Positions 42,121-50,867 of a DNA stretch of 64,000 bases are shown here, one piece after another. Each line of letters begins with the position of its first letter. Within the stretch, counting starts at the first letter, position 1. Both the position numbers and the translations under genes were made by a program. The notes under the pieces are model-generated. The model did no database searches, had not been told where the DNA came from, and was given only the letters and a program-made list of their open reading frames with translations. Origin of the DNA: JAVWHP01 sp036639955 (lineage in GTDB: Bacteria > Bacillota_I > Bacilli_A > Erysipelotrichales > Erysipelotrichaceae); assembly GCA_036639955.1 (NCBI GenBank), contig JAVWHP010000004.1:1-64000 (forward strand), given 5' to 3'.

Positions 42121-42579
42121 TTAAAATAACATACTGTGCATAACTATTGAAACAAATAAACCTAAAACGAAACCACCAAGAGCCTCAACATAACGATGTC
42201 CTAATACCTGCTTCATCTTTTCAAAATAAATAGGATCTGAAAATCTTAACTTAGTTAATTCTTCTAAATCGCTAATTAATTGTTTAGTTAACTGAATATT
42301 CTTACCTGCATAATATCTAACATTAACAGCATCATATAATACTATAAATGAGAAAATACTAGTAACAGCAAATAAAGTGGATTGGAATCCTTCTACTAAA
42401 CCTACAGAACAACTTAATGCTATAACTGTAGAAGTATGAGAACTAGGAAAACCACCACAAGCAATCGCTTGATATGGATCGAATTTTTTAGTTCTTATGT
42501 ATAAAAATATAGGTTTTAAGATTTGCGCTATAATGTTAGCGACTATTGCTGCCCAAAAAGGAAACATACTGCTTATCAT
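42121..42579 (-). CDS. yuiD: DUF212 / YuiD-type divergent PAP2 membrane protein
   Basis: The 152-residue protein has four membrane segments and the family motif CGGFPSSHTSTVIALSCSVG near residues 40-60, a divergent form of the PAP2 phosphatase KxxSSH region, plus VLYDAVNVRYYAGKN and the C-terminal GHRYVEALGGFVLG. Function is unproven; related proteins are annotated as acid-phosphatase or haloperoxidase related. AGAGGTGAT precedes the ATG. Confidence 0.88.
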   Translation of the reverse strand: MISSMFPFWAAIVANIIAQILKPIFLYIRTKKFDPYQAIACGGFPSSHTSTVIALSCSVGLVEGFQSTLFAVTSIFSFIVLYDAVNVRYYAGKNIQLTKQLISDLEELTKLRFSDPIYFEKMKQVLGHRYVEALGGFVLGLFVSIVMHSMLF

Positions 42580-42598
42580 AGCATCACCTCTTGTTAAT

Positions 42599-42607
42599 AT
42601 TATAACA
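42599..42607 (-). promoter_or_regulatory. Extended -10 promoter of DUF212-nfu
   Basis: On the minus strand this reads TGTTATAAT, 20 nt before the start codon. A TGATATAAT faces the other way at 42625-42633. Confidence 0.6.
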
Positions 42608-42624
42608 CAATTTATTTAAAGTTA

Positions 42625-42633
42625 TGATATAAT
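42625..42633 (+). promoter_or_regulatory. Extended -10 promoter of the S1-domain gene
   Basis: TGATATAAT is an exact extended -10, 24 nt before the ATG, back to back with the promoter at 42599-42607. Confidence 0.6.
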
Positions 42634-42656
42634 TAACTAAGAAGTGAGGTGTTTTA

Positions 42657-43010
42657 ATGGAATATGTTATTGGAGAAGAAATAGAAGGAGTTATTACTGG
42701 GTTACAACCCTATGGTGCTTTTGTATATTTAGATGCTGAAAATAGAGGATTAATTCATATTTCTGAAATATCTGATGGTTTTATAAAAGATATAACTAGC
42801 TTTTTTACCGTAGGTGAAAAAGTTAAAGTTAAAATTATTGATGAAGATCATGAAACGCATCAATTTAAATTATCAATTAAAGCTATTGATGGTAAGGGTA
42901 GAAAAACAAAAAATCGCCATAATAAATATGTAAAAGTACCAGTAATGAAAATAGGCTTTAATAGTTTAAAAGTAGTATTAGAAGATTGGATTAAGGAAGC
43001 TAACAGCTAG
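42657..43010 (+). CDS. S1 RNA-binding domain protein (YugI/CvfD type)
   Basis: The 117-residue protein is one S1 domain (residues 1-78: GEEIEGVITGLQPYGAFVYL, LIHISEISDGFIKD, VGEKVKVKIIDED) with a basic tail containing GRKTKNRHNK. Small S1 proteins of this type (general stress protein 13, CvfD) bind RNA and modulate gene expression post-transcriptionally. GAGGTG precedes the ATG. pgi follows in 31 nt on the same strand. Confidence 0.85.
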   Translation: MEYVIGEEIEGVITGLQPYGAFVYLDAENRGLIHISEISDGFIKDITSFFTVGEKVKVKIIDEDHETHQFKLSIKAIDGKGRKTKNRHNKYVKVPVMKIGFNSLKVVLEDWIKEANS

Positions 43011-43041
43011 GGTGCTGTATAAGATTATAGGAGGCTATAAT

Positions 43042-44313
43042 ATGATAAACTTTAATATAGATAAAACTAAACTTGATGAAACTTATAAGGATTACCAATC
43101 TGATGTTACTAGAATTCATAATAATTTAAATAATCATACTGGAATTGGTCATGAATATGATGGTTGGTTAAACTTTACTATAAGTGATGATGAAGTAGAA
43201 CATATTATAAATACTGCTGATAGAATTAAGAATAGTTGTGACGTATTTTTAATATGTGGTATAGGTGGTTCTTACCTAGGCGCTAAAGGCGCAATAGATA
43301 TGATTAATGGTTTATATAATGATTTAAAACCTGAAATAATACCAATAGGTAATACATTTAGTTCTAATTATATAGTTCAGGTTTTAAATCATATAAAAGA
43401 TAAAGATGTATGTGTTAATGTTATATCAAAGTCTGGTACTACTGCTGAAACAGCAGTAGCCTTCAGATTAATAAAAAACTTTATGCACAATAAATACAGT
43501 GATAATGAATGCTCAAAAAGAATAATAGTAAGTACTGATGAACATTTAGGTACCCTAAATGTTCAAGCTAAAGAATATGGGTATGAACAATTTAATATTC
43601 CTAATAATTTAGGAGGAAGATATTCTATGATGTCTTGTGTAGGTTTATTACCAATGGCAGTAGCTAGTATAGATATTAAACAATTCTTAAAGGGATATAG
43701 AATGGCTCAAGCAGCATTTTCTTCAGATATAATTGAAGAAAATGCTGCCTATCAATATGCAGTAGTAAGAAGGATGTTAGAAAAACAAGGAAATGAAATA
43801 GAATTATTAGTAGCTTATGAAACACAAATGGCTTTTTTTTGTGAATGGTGGAAACAACTATTTGCTGAATCTGAAGGAAAGAATGGTAAAGGTATATTTC
43901 CTGCATGTGCTAATTTCTCTGCTGATTTACATTCAATCGGACAATTTATTCAAGATGGTAAACATGTATTATATGAAACATTATTATTAGTAAAGAATCC
44001 TACATATGATATGGAATTCCCTTATGATAAAGATAATTTAGATGAAATGAATTATGTAGCTAATAAATCTTTAGACTATATAAATAAGATGACTCAAAGA
44101 GGTACTTATACTGCTCATACACAAGATGCTAATGTCTTTAACATTATTATAGAAATAGAAGATATGAGTGCTTACTCAATTGGATATCTAATATATTTCT
44201 TCTTTAAAGCAGTAGCTATGAGTGTATATCTTATAGATGAGAACCCATTTGATCAACCTGGAGTAGAAGTATATAAACACCATATGTTTGAACTACTAAA
44301 GGATAAATCATAG
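43042..44313 (+). CDS. pgi: Glucose-6-phosphate isomerase
   Basis: The 423-residue enzyme interconverts glucose-6-phosphate and fructose-6-phosphate. Signatures: CGIGGSYLGAKGAI, the sugar-phosphate site SKSGTTAETAVAFR, the catalytic FCEWWKQLFAESEGKNGKG glutamate region, and the PFDQPGVEVYKHHMFELL C-terminus. Length is on the short side, as in Firmicutes. AGGAGG at 43029-43034 selects the ATG at 43042 over an upstream GTG. Three hairpins (43439-43459, 43539-43565, 43711-43748) lie inside the gene. Confidence 0.95.
   Translation: MINFNIDKTKLDETYKDYQSDVTRIHNNLNNHTGIGHEYDGWLNFTISDDEVEHIINTADRIKNSCDVFLICGIGGSYLGAKGAIDMINGLYNDLKPEIIPIGNTFSSNYIVQVLNHIKDKDVCVNVISKSGTTAETAVAFRLIKNFMHNKYSDNECSKRIIVSTDEHLGTLNVQAKEYGYEQFNIPNNLGGRYSMMSCVGLLPMAVASIDIKQFLKGYRMAQAAFSSDIIEENAAYQYAVVRRMLEKQGNEIELLVAYETQMAFFCEWWKQLFAESEGKNGKGIFPACANFSADLHSIGQFIQDGKHVLYETLLLVKNPTYDMEFPYDKDNLDEMNYVANKSLDYINKMTQRGTYTAHTQDANVFNIIIEIEDMSAYSIGYLIYFFFKAVAMSVYLIDENPFDQPGVEVYKHHMFELLKDKS
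43539..43565 (+). repeat. Intragenic 12-bp hairpin in pgi
   Basis: Arms 43539-43550 and 43554-43565 are perfect around tac. Confidence 0.85.
43711..43748 (+). repeat. Intragenic 15-bp hairpin in pgi
   Basis: Arms 43711-43725 and 43734-43748 are perfect around an 8-nt loop. Confidence 0.9.
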
Positions 44314-44314
44314 T

Positions 44315-44563
44315 ATGTCTAATAATACTATACCTAGCTATAAACATCTACTCGGTCTATATAAACACTATAAAGGAAATACTTATGAACTTATAGGTAT
44401 AGCTAAAGATAGTGAAACACTAGAACTAAAAGTAGTATATAAAGCATTATATGGTACTAATGAACTATGGGTACGTAATATGGATATGTTTTTTGAAACT
44501 ATAAATATAGAAGGAGAAACAATACAAAGATTTAAAAAAATAGAATATGATACATCTAATTAA
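44315..44563 (+). CDS. DUF1653 protein
   Basis: The 82-residue protein matches DUF1653: LYKHYKGNTYELIGIAKDSE, then LEVVYKALYG-like and LWVRNMDMF, ending RFKKI. The family is small, cytoplasmic and of unknown function. The ATG follows the pgi stop by 1 nt without a ribosome binding site, so translation is coupled. Confidence 0.85.
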   Translation: MSNNTIPSYKHLLGLYKHYKGNTYELIGIAKDSETLELKVVYKALYGTNELWVRNMDMFFETINIEGETIQRFKKIEYDTSN

Positions 44564-44571
44564 TAAACTAT

Positions 44572-44617
44572 AAATATAACAATTATATAATATTGAATAA
44601 ATGTTATATTTTTTTAT
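44572..44617 (+). terminator. Terminator after the pgi transcript
   Basis: Perfect 9-bp arms aaatataac (44572-44580) and gttatattt (44603-44611) are followed by a run of T. Confidence 0.7.
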
Positions 44618-44701
44618 AACCATAAATAATGAAAATATGTATAGTTTGACTATGTTGATTCTGTATGCTAATATAAACAAGATTTTCTAGGAGGAAATAA
44701 A

Positions 44702-45445
44702 ATGATAAACGTATCGGGATTAACTAAGAGTTATGGGAAGCTTACAGCAGTAAATAATATTAATATAGAAGCTAAAGATGGTGAAATAACAGTATTATTA
44801 GGACCTAATGGGGCAGGTAAATCAACTACCATTAAAAGTATATGCGGACTATTGGATTTTAAAGGTAATATATATATTAATGAATATAGTAATAAAACAT
44901 TAGAAGCAAAAAGAACTTTTGGATACATACCAGAAGTAGCTGTCTTATATGATTTATTAACAATTAAAGAACATATAGATTTTATAGGGAAAGCTTATAG
45001 AGCAGAAGGATATCAAGCTATAGCTGATAAATATATTAAACTATTTAAATTAGAAGATAAGGTAAATGTTGTTGCTAAAAATCTATCTAAAGGTATGAAA
45101 CAAAAACTAAGTATTATATTAGGTTTAATTATGAATCCTAAAGCAGTACTAATTGATGAACCTATGATAGGTTTAGATCCATCTAGTATTGAAGAAGTAT
45201 TAACATTATTAAAACAACTTAAAAATGATGGAGTAGCACTATTAATTAGTACTCATATAATTGATATTGTAGACCAAATATGGGATAGAGCTTATATAAT
45301 GAATAAAGGTATTATTGTAAGAGAAGTAAGAAGAAATGAATTAAAGAATGAAACATTAAAACAACTATTCTTTGAATGTACTAAAGAAACAGAGAACGAA
45401 GAAATAAATAAAGATTTAAATGATGAGGAACAGATACATGAATAG
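44702..45445 (+). CDS. ABC transporter ATP-binding protein
   Basis: The 247-residue ATPase has Walker A GPNGAGKST, signature NLSKGMKQKLSIILGL, Walker B AVLIDEPMIGLDP and H-loop STHI. The variant signature LSKGMKQ is typical of ABC-2/EcsA-type exporters. It pairs with the membrane protein encoded in overlap. The substrate is unknown. AGGAGGA precedes the ATG. Confidence 0.92.
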   Translation: MINVSGLTKSYGKLTAVNNINIEAKDGEITVLLGPNGAGKSTTIKSICGLLDFKGNIYINEYSNKTLEAKRTFGYIPEVAVLYDLLTIKEHIDFIGKAYRAEGYQAIADKYIKLFKLEDKVNVVAKNLSKGMKQKLSIILGLIMNPKAVLIDEPMIGLDPSSIEEVLTLLKQLKNDGVALLISTHIIDIVDQIWDRAYIMNKGIIVREVRRNELKNETLKQLFFECTKETENEEINKDLNDEEQIHE

Positions 45446-46997
45446 TTTATTATATTTAAGTTTAATAAAAATTAAAGGAACTATTAGAAGTTATTTTAGT
45501 AAAGTATCTGTTGGAATATTTACAATGCTTGGAGTTATATTTTATGGTTTCCTATTTTGGAAATTAGCATTTAATACTGAAAAAAGTGCTACTTCTAATA
45601 TAGGATTTAATTTATCAATATTAATAGGAATAGGTTTTTTAGGACTTATTCTAATAAGTACATTTTTAAGTAAAAGAAAAGCACTAGTTATTGAAACTGA
45701 TGCATTCTATTTATTTACAGGACCTTTTAAAAGAAAAGATATAATGTTGTTTATACTAAGAAATAATTTAGTTCAATCATTTATGTTTAGTCTATTAGTA
45801 GTATTTGTAAGTTCAATGTTTTCTCGTGGAAGTTATAATTTATTCCTAGTAATAATATTAGTTATAACCTATGCTATTATGCTATTTATAGGCTTAGCAT
45901 TAGTAGATTATCTATATATATTAGCTATTAGTAATGATAAATATAAAGATTCTAATAAGCTAGTAGGAGTAGTGCTTTTGAGTATTATAGGTATTATAAC
46001 TTTATATGGTGCTTACTTAAAAGGTTTTAATTTTGGTGAACTAGGTTTGTTTATTGTTAAAGGAGATTTATTTAACTATATACCTTTATTAGGTTGGACT
46101 AACTTATTATTAACAAGTATTTATAGTAGTAATACTTTAGGTATAATTATAGGAAGTATATTATTAATAGGTAGTTTAATAACTATTGTATTATTGTTTA
46201 TTAACTTTAAAGGTGATTTCTATGAAAAAGCAATGATAGATAGTGGTGAATTAACTGCTTTAGTAAATAATAAAGATGGAGATCAATTATCATTAAATCA
46301 AGATATTAAAACTAAAGCAACAAGTGATTTTAGATATGGAGCTGGAGCTTTATTTTCTAGAAATATGTTAGAATTAAGAAAAACTAATAGTTTTATAACT
46401 AAAGGAGATATATTATTATTAATAGTCTATTTTATATTGTGTTGGTTTATAGGACTAGGTCATATGTTCTATATGTATATGGTAATGATATGGATATTCC
46501 AATTAATAAGTAAATCTAATTTAACTAAAGATTTAAAGAATTTTCAAGTTTATTTAATACCTGAAAAAGGTTATAAAAAGTTATTTGCTATGATTTTACC
46601 TATGTTAATAAAGTTTAGTTTATTAATATTTATAGCTATGGTATTTAGTGGCTTAATTTATGGAGAAACAGTATTTAGTATTATAAGTTCATTCTTAGCT
46701 TTAGTAGGTGTAAGTTGTTCATTAATAGCAGGAACTATTATATCGTTAAAAGTTTTAAAAGCTGATGCTAATGCTATGATAGTTAGTATGTTTAGATTAC
46801 TAGTAGGTATTGGTATACTAGTGTTAAGTATAATTATATCAGCTATAGTATTTAAAATAATAGGGGTACAGAAGTCAATAGAAGAAATAGTAGTAATAGT
46901 AGAAATGATGGTAAGTTTAAGTTGTATACTATCATTAGTAATAAGTATATTTGCTTGTTCAAGTATGATGAATGGAAGAGAAATAGAAACTAAATAA
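45438..46997 (+). CDS. ABC exporter membrane protein
   Basis: The 519-residue protein has about 12 hydrophobic helices and an N-terminal FtsH-independent start MNSLLYLSLIKIKG, in the style of the putative ABC exporter (ABC-2) family paired with EcsA-like ATPases. A cytoplasmic loop (about residues 260-305) precedes the second set of helices; FQVYLIPEKGYKKLFAMIL resembles the coupling region of this family. GAGGA at 45425-45429 selects the ATG at 45438 rather than one 18 nt earlier. The overlap with the ATPase is 8 nt. A terminator follows. Confidence 0.82.
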   Translation: MNSLLYLSLIKIKGTIRSYFSKVSVGIFTMLGVIFYGFLFWKLAFNTEKSATSNIGFNLSILIGIGFLGLILISTFLSKRKALVIETDAFYLFTGPFKRKDIMLFILRNNLVQSFMFSLLVVFVSSMFSRGSYNLFLVIILVITYAIMLFIGLALVDYLYILAISNDKYKDSNKLVGVVLLSIIGIITLYGAYLKGFNFGELGLFIVKGDLFNYIPLLGWTNLLLTSIYSSNTLGIIIGSILLIGSLITIVLLFINFKGDFYEKAMIDSGELTALVNNKDGDQLSLNQDIKTKATSDFRYGAGALFSRNMLELRKTNSFITKGDILLLIVYFILCWFIGLGHMFYMYMVMIWIFQLISKSNLTKDLKNFQVYLIPEKGYKKLFAMILPMLIKFSLLIFIAMVFSGLIYGETVFSIISSFLALVGVSCSLIAGTIISLKVLKADANAMIVSMFRLLVGIGILVLSIIISAIVFKIIGVQKSIEEIVVIVEMMVSLSCILSLVISIFACSSMMNGREIETK

Positions 46998-47003
46998 ATA
47001 TAT

Positions 47004-47036
47004 AAGTCTATCAATTAAATTGATAGACTTTTTTTA
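47004..47036 (+). terminator. Terminator after the ABC pair
   Basis: Perfect 12-bp arms (47004-47015, 47019-47030) with a taa loop are followed by T5. Confidence 0.92.
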
Positions 47037-47092
47037 ATATAATTTAGGATAAAATAAATAAACAATATATATAGATAAGAGGAGATGAAAGA

Positions 47093-47449
47093 ATGAAAGC
47101 TGTTATATTTGCTTGTGCATTAAGCTTTGTTAGTTTATCTATTGTATTAGCTGCTAGTTGGTTAATAAGTTTTGATAATGCTCAATATATGACTAGTGAA
47201 AACACTAAGTCAGTATTAAAAGCAGTAATGGCAGAACATATAGATGATGAAATAGAATTAGATCAATTTATGTTAGAGTTTGAAGAAAGATTTAAAGTAA
47301 ATGCTTTAAAGGATTATAGTTATGATATAGAAGTTAAAGGATATAGGAATAATCCTAAATATATTAATATTGGGATAGTAGCTAGTAATAAGGATGGGAT
47401 GAAAATTAAAGTTAATGAAACTATGATAGAAGGGATAAGAAATGAATAA
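47093..47449 (+). CDS. Membrane-anchored pilus-operon protein, first gene
   Basis: The 118-residue protein has an N-terminal helix (about residues 4-26) and a small extracytoplasmic domain with no cysteines. I do not recognise the family. It looks like a minor pilin or TadE/F-like protein by layout. GAGGAGATGA precedes the ATG. It overlaps the SAF-domain gene by 8 nt, which places it first in the Tad-type operon. Confidence 0.65.
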   Translation: MKAVIFACALSFVSLSIVLAASWLISFDNAQYMTSENTKSVLKAVMAEHIDDEIELDQFMLEFEERFKVNALKDYSYDIEVKGYRNNPKYINIGIVASNKDGMKIKVNETMIEGIRNE

Positions 47450-48140
47450 ACAAAAAATGGGAATATTAATAGTTATGGTCATAGCTATTAATATATTATT
47501 ATTTAAGATAGTTTTAAGTAAACAGATTGATTTAGTTGAAGTACCTTATGCAATAGATAATATAGTACCTAGAAGTAAAATAGATGATAAAATGATAGCT
47601 ATTAAGAAGGTACCTAGTGTATATGTAGATGAGAATGTAATTAAGGATAAAGAGGAACTAATTAGTAAGTATACACAAATAGAAGGTATGATTCCTAAAG
47701 GTAGTATATTTTATAAGAATATGGTATTTAGTAAAGAAGTACTACCTGATTATCCTAGTTTAAATTTGAATAAGGGAGAAAGTGCTTATCAAATTAGTAG
47801 TGATTTATTGAAGTTAGCTGGTAATAGTATCGTTCGTGGTCAGCATGTTGATTTATACGCTACTATTACGCAGAAGAAGGATAAACCGATTGTAGGGTCA
47901 TTCATTAGTAATGTGAGGATATTAGCTATAAAAGATAGGAAAGGATTAGATACTGATAATAAAGATTCTAATGGGATACCATATGTTGTAGTAGTAGCAC
48001 TTAAGAATGAACAAATTAAGTATGCTAAAGTTTGTAGTAAGATAGGTACTATAGATATATATGCAACTAAAGAAGATAGTAGAGGAAGTGAAGCAGTATT
48101 AGGAGATCCTAATATTATTAAGTACTTAAGTAATGAATGA
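47442..48140 (+). CDS. cpaB: SAF-domain CpaB/RcpC-like pilus assembly protein
   Basis: The 232-residue protein has an N-terminal membrane helix (about 7-25) followed by a SAF-type domain (VEVPYAIDNIVPRSKIDDK to MIPKGSIFYKNMVFSKE), the organisation of CpaB/RcpC, periplasmic assembly proteins of Tad pili. In Gram-positives it sits on the outer face of the membrane. It overlaps both neighbours by 8 nt. It is shorter than proteobacterial CpaB and lacks the C-terminal beta region. Confidence 0.72.
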   Translation: MNKQKMGILIVMVIAINILLFKIVLSKQIDLVEVPYAIDNIVPRSKIDDKMIAIKKVPSVYVDENVIKDKEELISKYTQIEGMIPKGSIFYKNMVFSKEVLPDYPSLNLNKGESAYQISSDLLKLAGNSIVRGQHVDLYATITQKKDKPIVGSFISNVRILAIKDRKGLDTDNKDSNGIPYVVVVALKNEQIKYAKVCSKIGTIDIYATKEDSRGSEAVLGDPNIIKYLSNE

Positions 48141-49134
48141 GTTAGAGTTTGGTCCTATCCTCCCCTATATAGATAATGAAAATGTAACAGACATCAACTA
48201 TAACGGCCATAATCTTTGGATAGATGATTTAAAACTAGGCCGTTATCTAGTTGATGACTTCGATAACGATGAGTTCATGCAACAATTCGCATATAAATGC
48301 GCTAACTTTGTAAATATGTCTTTTAATGTTACTTCTCCTTTAATAGAAGCTGAGACTAGTAGTTTGAGAATAAGTATTGTTCATGATTCGATAGCTAAGA
48401 GTGGTAATAGTATATCGATTAGAAAGACTCCAGCTAAATTAAGATTAACAAGAAGAACTATGTTAGAAGAGAAATATACGACATTAGCAGTTCTAGAGTT
48501 CTTAGAACAATGTGTAAAAAAACATTTGAATATTATGGTTTGTGGTTTACCTGGAGTTGGTAAAACAGAACTAGTTAAATATTTAAGTAGCTTTATTCGT
48601 GATAACGAAAGAGTTATCACGATAGAAGATACTTTAGAGCTACGTTATCATGATATACATTCAGATAAAGATTGTGTAGCTCTAAAGATAAATGAACAGT
48701 TTAATTATGTAGATGCAATAAAAGCTAGTCTAAGACAAAGACCAAACTGGATATTAGTATCAGAAGTAAGAAGTGTAGAAGTAGTTTACTTATTAGAAAG
48801 TATATCAACAGGAGCTAATATAATATCTACACTACATTGTTCACATGCAGCTGATATACCTAAAAGAATATTAACAATGTTTCCACAAACAAATCATGAT
48901 CATAGTAGTTTAATGCATTCTATATATGATTCTATAGATATAGGAATACTCATAACATCAACGTTTAATGCTTCAGGCATTAAACGTTGTATACAAGAGA
49001 TTGTGAGCTTTAATGATGGTGAAGAAACAACCATAGATAATATTTATATTAAAGGAAAAGGAATGAGTGAGTTACCAGAATACCTTAATGATAAATTAGA
49101 AATAAAGAAAGTAAAGAGGAATAAAAATGATTAG
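48133..49134 (+). CDS. cpaF: CpaF/TadA-type secretion ATPase
   Basis: The 333-residue ATPase powers Tad pilus assembly. Walker A is CGLPGVGKTELVKYL, followed by ITIEDTLELRY (Asp box), the Walker B-like WILVSEVRSVEVVYLLE and the His box STLHCSHAADIPKRIL. A GSIIS-type core is recognisable from about residue 60. It is shorter than usual because the N-terminal domain is reduced. It overlaps its neighbours on both sides by 8 nt. Hairpins at 48192-48256, 48597-48622 and 48959-48989. Confidence 0.9.
   Translation: MNELEFGPILPYIDNENVTDINYNGHNLWIDDLKLGRYLVDDFDNDEFMQQFAYKCANFVNMSFNVTSPLIEAETSSLRISIVHDSIAKSGNSISIRKTPAKLRLTRRTMLEEKYTTLAVLEFLEQCVKKHLNIMVCGLPGVGKTELVKYLSSFIRDNERVITIEDTLELRYHDIHSDKDCVALKINEQFNYVDAIKASLRQRPNWILVSEVRSVEVVYLLESISTGANIISTLHCSHAADIPKRILTMFPQTNHDHSSLMHSIYDSIDIGILITSTFNASGIKRCIQEIVSFNDGEETTIDNIYIKGKGMSELPEYLNDKLEIKKVKRNKND
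48192..48256 (+). repeat. Intragenic 17-bp inverted repeat in cpaF
   Basis: Arms 48192-48208 and 48238-48256 pair over 9 and 8 bp with a 2-nt bulge on the right side. Confidence 0.85.
48959..48989 (+). repeat. Intragenic 13-bp hairpin in cpaF
   Basis: Arms 48959-48971 and 48977-48989 are perfect around a 5-nt loop. Confidence 0.9.
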
Positions 49135-49990
49135 GTACTTTATGCTAGTATTATTTATAATGCTAGTAGCTAATAAGAAAAGATTTAAGGAAGTTGTACA
49201 CTATATTATTGTTACTCCAAGAGGATATAATAATCTTAAAAAGAGGATAAGTGCTTATGGTTATAATTATGAAATGAAACAACATATTATGATGATAGTA
49301 GTAAGTTGTGGAGCACTATATATACTATGTGAACTATTTAAAGTTAATATTGATGCTACTATTAGTTTGATGATAATTTGGTTATTGATGGTACCATTCT
49401 TAGTGCTTTGGGTAGCATATCATAGTTATCAAGAAACAATGTTCAATGAGTTTACACTGTTTCTTCAACATTTTATAGCTTTTTATAAACTTACTCCTAA
49501 GGTATATTATGCATTAAGTGAGACTAGAAGAATGGTAGATGTACAATTACAAACATTAATAGATCAAATGTTAGAAAAGATGGATGAAGGAGTAGGACTT
49601 AAAGAAACACTTCAGTTACTTATAGACTATGAACCACATTTTATTGTTCATAATCTAGTATCTTTAGTAACTACGATTGAAGAACACGGATCTAATGAAT
49701 ATAGTGAAGGACTAGACCTAATAGGAGATGATATAGATGACTGGATAGAAGATGTCTATACCTTTGAGAACGCACGTTTAAAAATTAAAAATAAGATATT
49801 ACTACTATGTGCGTTCTCGTTTTTGATTGGGTTTATAGCTAAGAATATGTTAAATCAAATTAGTTTCGATAATTCAGGTAATATTTATCAATGTACTATA
49901 TTTATATATTTTGTATGTATACTATTTACATTGATGATGGCACACAATGTATTAAAAGAAAGTTGGTTTGATAAGGAGGAACAACTATGA
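49127..49990 (+). CDS. TadB-like pilus platform protein
   Basis: The 287-residue protein has a membrane segment at the N-terminus, two near residues 55-100, a soluble T2SSF-like segment (about 105-215) and two C-terminal helices. This is the arrangement of TadB, an inner-membrane platform protein. It overlaps cpaF by 8 nt and the next gene by 4 nt. Sequence identity to classical TadB is low, so the call relies on layout and order. Inverted repeat at 49766-49818. Confidence 0.7.
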   Translation: MIRYFMLVLFIMLVANKKRFKEVVHYIIVTPRGYNNLKKRISAYGYNYEMKQHIMMIVVSCGALYILCELFKVNIDATISLMIIWLLMVPFLVLWVAYHSYQETMFNEFTLFLQHFIAFYKLTPKVYYALSETRRMVDVQLQTLIDQMLEKMDEGVGLKETLQLLIDYEPHFIVHNLVSLVTTIEEHGSNEYSEGLDLIGDDIDDWIEDVYTFENARLKIKNKILLLCAFSFLIGFIAKNMLNQISFDNSGNIYQCTIFIYFVCILFTLMMAHNVLKESWFDKEEQL

Positions 49991-50715
49991 TTCTAACAAT
50001 CATAATATTAATTATCATTATAATGTTTGGCCTAAATAAACAAATAGACCCAATCATAATTAATATGTTAGTAGAACCTGACTATCCTCTTACCAACACT
50101 AAAAAGAGGATAGTCAAAGCTAAGATATCATTAATATCATTATTAGCTGTTCCTTTTGTTGAAGAACAGCTAATTATGTTAGCAGGATGTTTTGCTTTGT
50201 TTATAGTTAGTTGGAAGCTGCCTTATTGGCAGCTTAAGAAACAACGTAATGCTGAGTTAGCGTTGCTTAAGTTTCAGTTTCCAATATGGTTAAGGCAACT
50301 ACAAATTTTAATTCAAACTAATACCGTAGTTAGGGCTTTAGATGAATCATATAGTAAAGCTCCTACATTAATTAGACATGATTTAAGTGCATTAGTTAAT
50401 GAATTAGAAGTTGATGCTATTAGATTAGAACCTTATTTAAAATTTTTACAAGCTTATAGAATGCCAGAAGTAGAACGTGCTATGAAACTCTTATATCGAT
50501 ATAATGCAGTAGGTAAAGGAGATGCTTATGAAGCATTTAATCATATGATTCATAGCACAACAAAATGGTTACGTACAGAAAGAAATAGTAGATGTGAGTC
50601 CAAGATGATGGCGTACTCGTGGTGGGGGATGTTACCGTTGTTTGCCGTAACCATTTTGTTTATGGCAATTATGTTTGAAGTTATTATTTCACTTTTTGGA
50701 AAGGGGGTGGCTTAA
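49987..50715 (+). CDS. TadC-like pilus platform protein
   Basis: The 242-residue protein has an N-terminal helix (1-18), a hydrophobic pair around residues 50-70, a soluble helical T2SSF-type segment (80-205) with RQLQILIQTNTVVRALDE, and a C-terminal helix. It would form the membrane platform together with TadB. AAGGAGGAAC precedes the ATG. Four inverted repeats lie in the gene: 50079-50116, 50142-50174, 50215-50235 and 50559-50660. Confidence 0.7.
   Translation: MILTIIILIIIIMFGLNKQIDPIIINMLVEPDYPLTNTKKRIVKAKISLISLLAVPFVEEQLIMLAGCFALFIVSWKLPYWQLKKQRNAELALLKFQFPIWLRQLQILIQTNTVVRALDESYSKAPTLIRHDLSALVNELEVDAIRLEPYLKFLQAYRMPEVERAMKLLYRYNAVGKGDAYEAFNHMIHSTTKWLRTERNSRCESKMMAYSWWGMLPLFAVTILFMAIMFEVIISLFGKGVA
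50079..50116 (+). repeat. Intragenic 13-bp inverted repeat in the TadC-like gene
   Basis: Arms 50079-50091 and 50104-50116 are perfect around a 12-nt loop. Confidence 0.88.
50559..50660 (+). repeat. Intragenic 15-bp inverted repeat with long spacer
   Basis: Arms 50559-50573 and 50646-50660 are perfect around a 72-nt spacer, at the 3' end of the TadC-like gene. Confidence 0.85.
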
Positions 50716-50867
50716 TGAAGGCGTTTTTTGAAGAATATGGGTTAGTGTTAGTAGTAACTATTATTGCTACAGGTATGATAGTGTTCTCTAATGGATTTAA
50801 AGATATAATGAAAGATACATTAGAAGATCAATGGAATAACATGACAGAAGAAACAGGTAAAGCTTAA
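50715..50867 (+). CDS. 50-residue Flp-like major pilin candidate
   Basis: A short ORF too small for most gene callers encodes a 50-residue protein: a short start with FFEEYGLVLVVTIIATG (Glu-Glu-Tyr-Gly then a hydrophobic helix, residues 4-20) and an acidic amphipathic tail. Flp pilins are 45-60 residues with a Glu-Tyr pair at the head of the helix, which this resembles, but the leader before it is only a few residues and lacks the usual Gly cleavage site. AAGGGGGTGG precedes the start. It shares one base with each neighbour (stop and start overlap), so it is a genuine part of the operon. Confidence 0.7.
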   Translation: MKAFFEEYGLVLVVTIIATGMIVFSNGFKDIMKDTLEDQWNNMTEETGKA

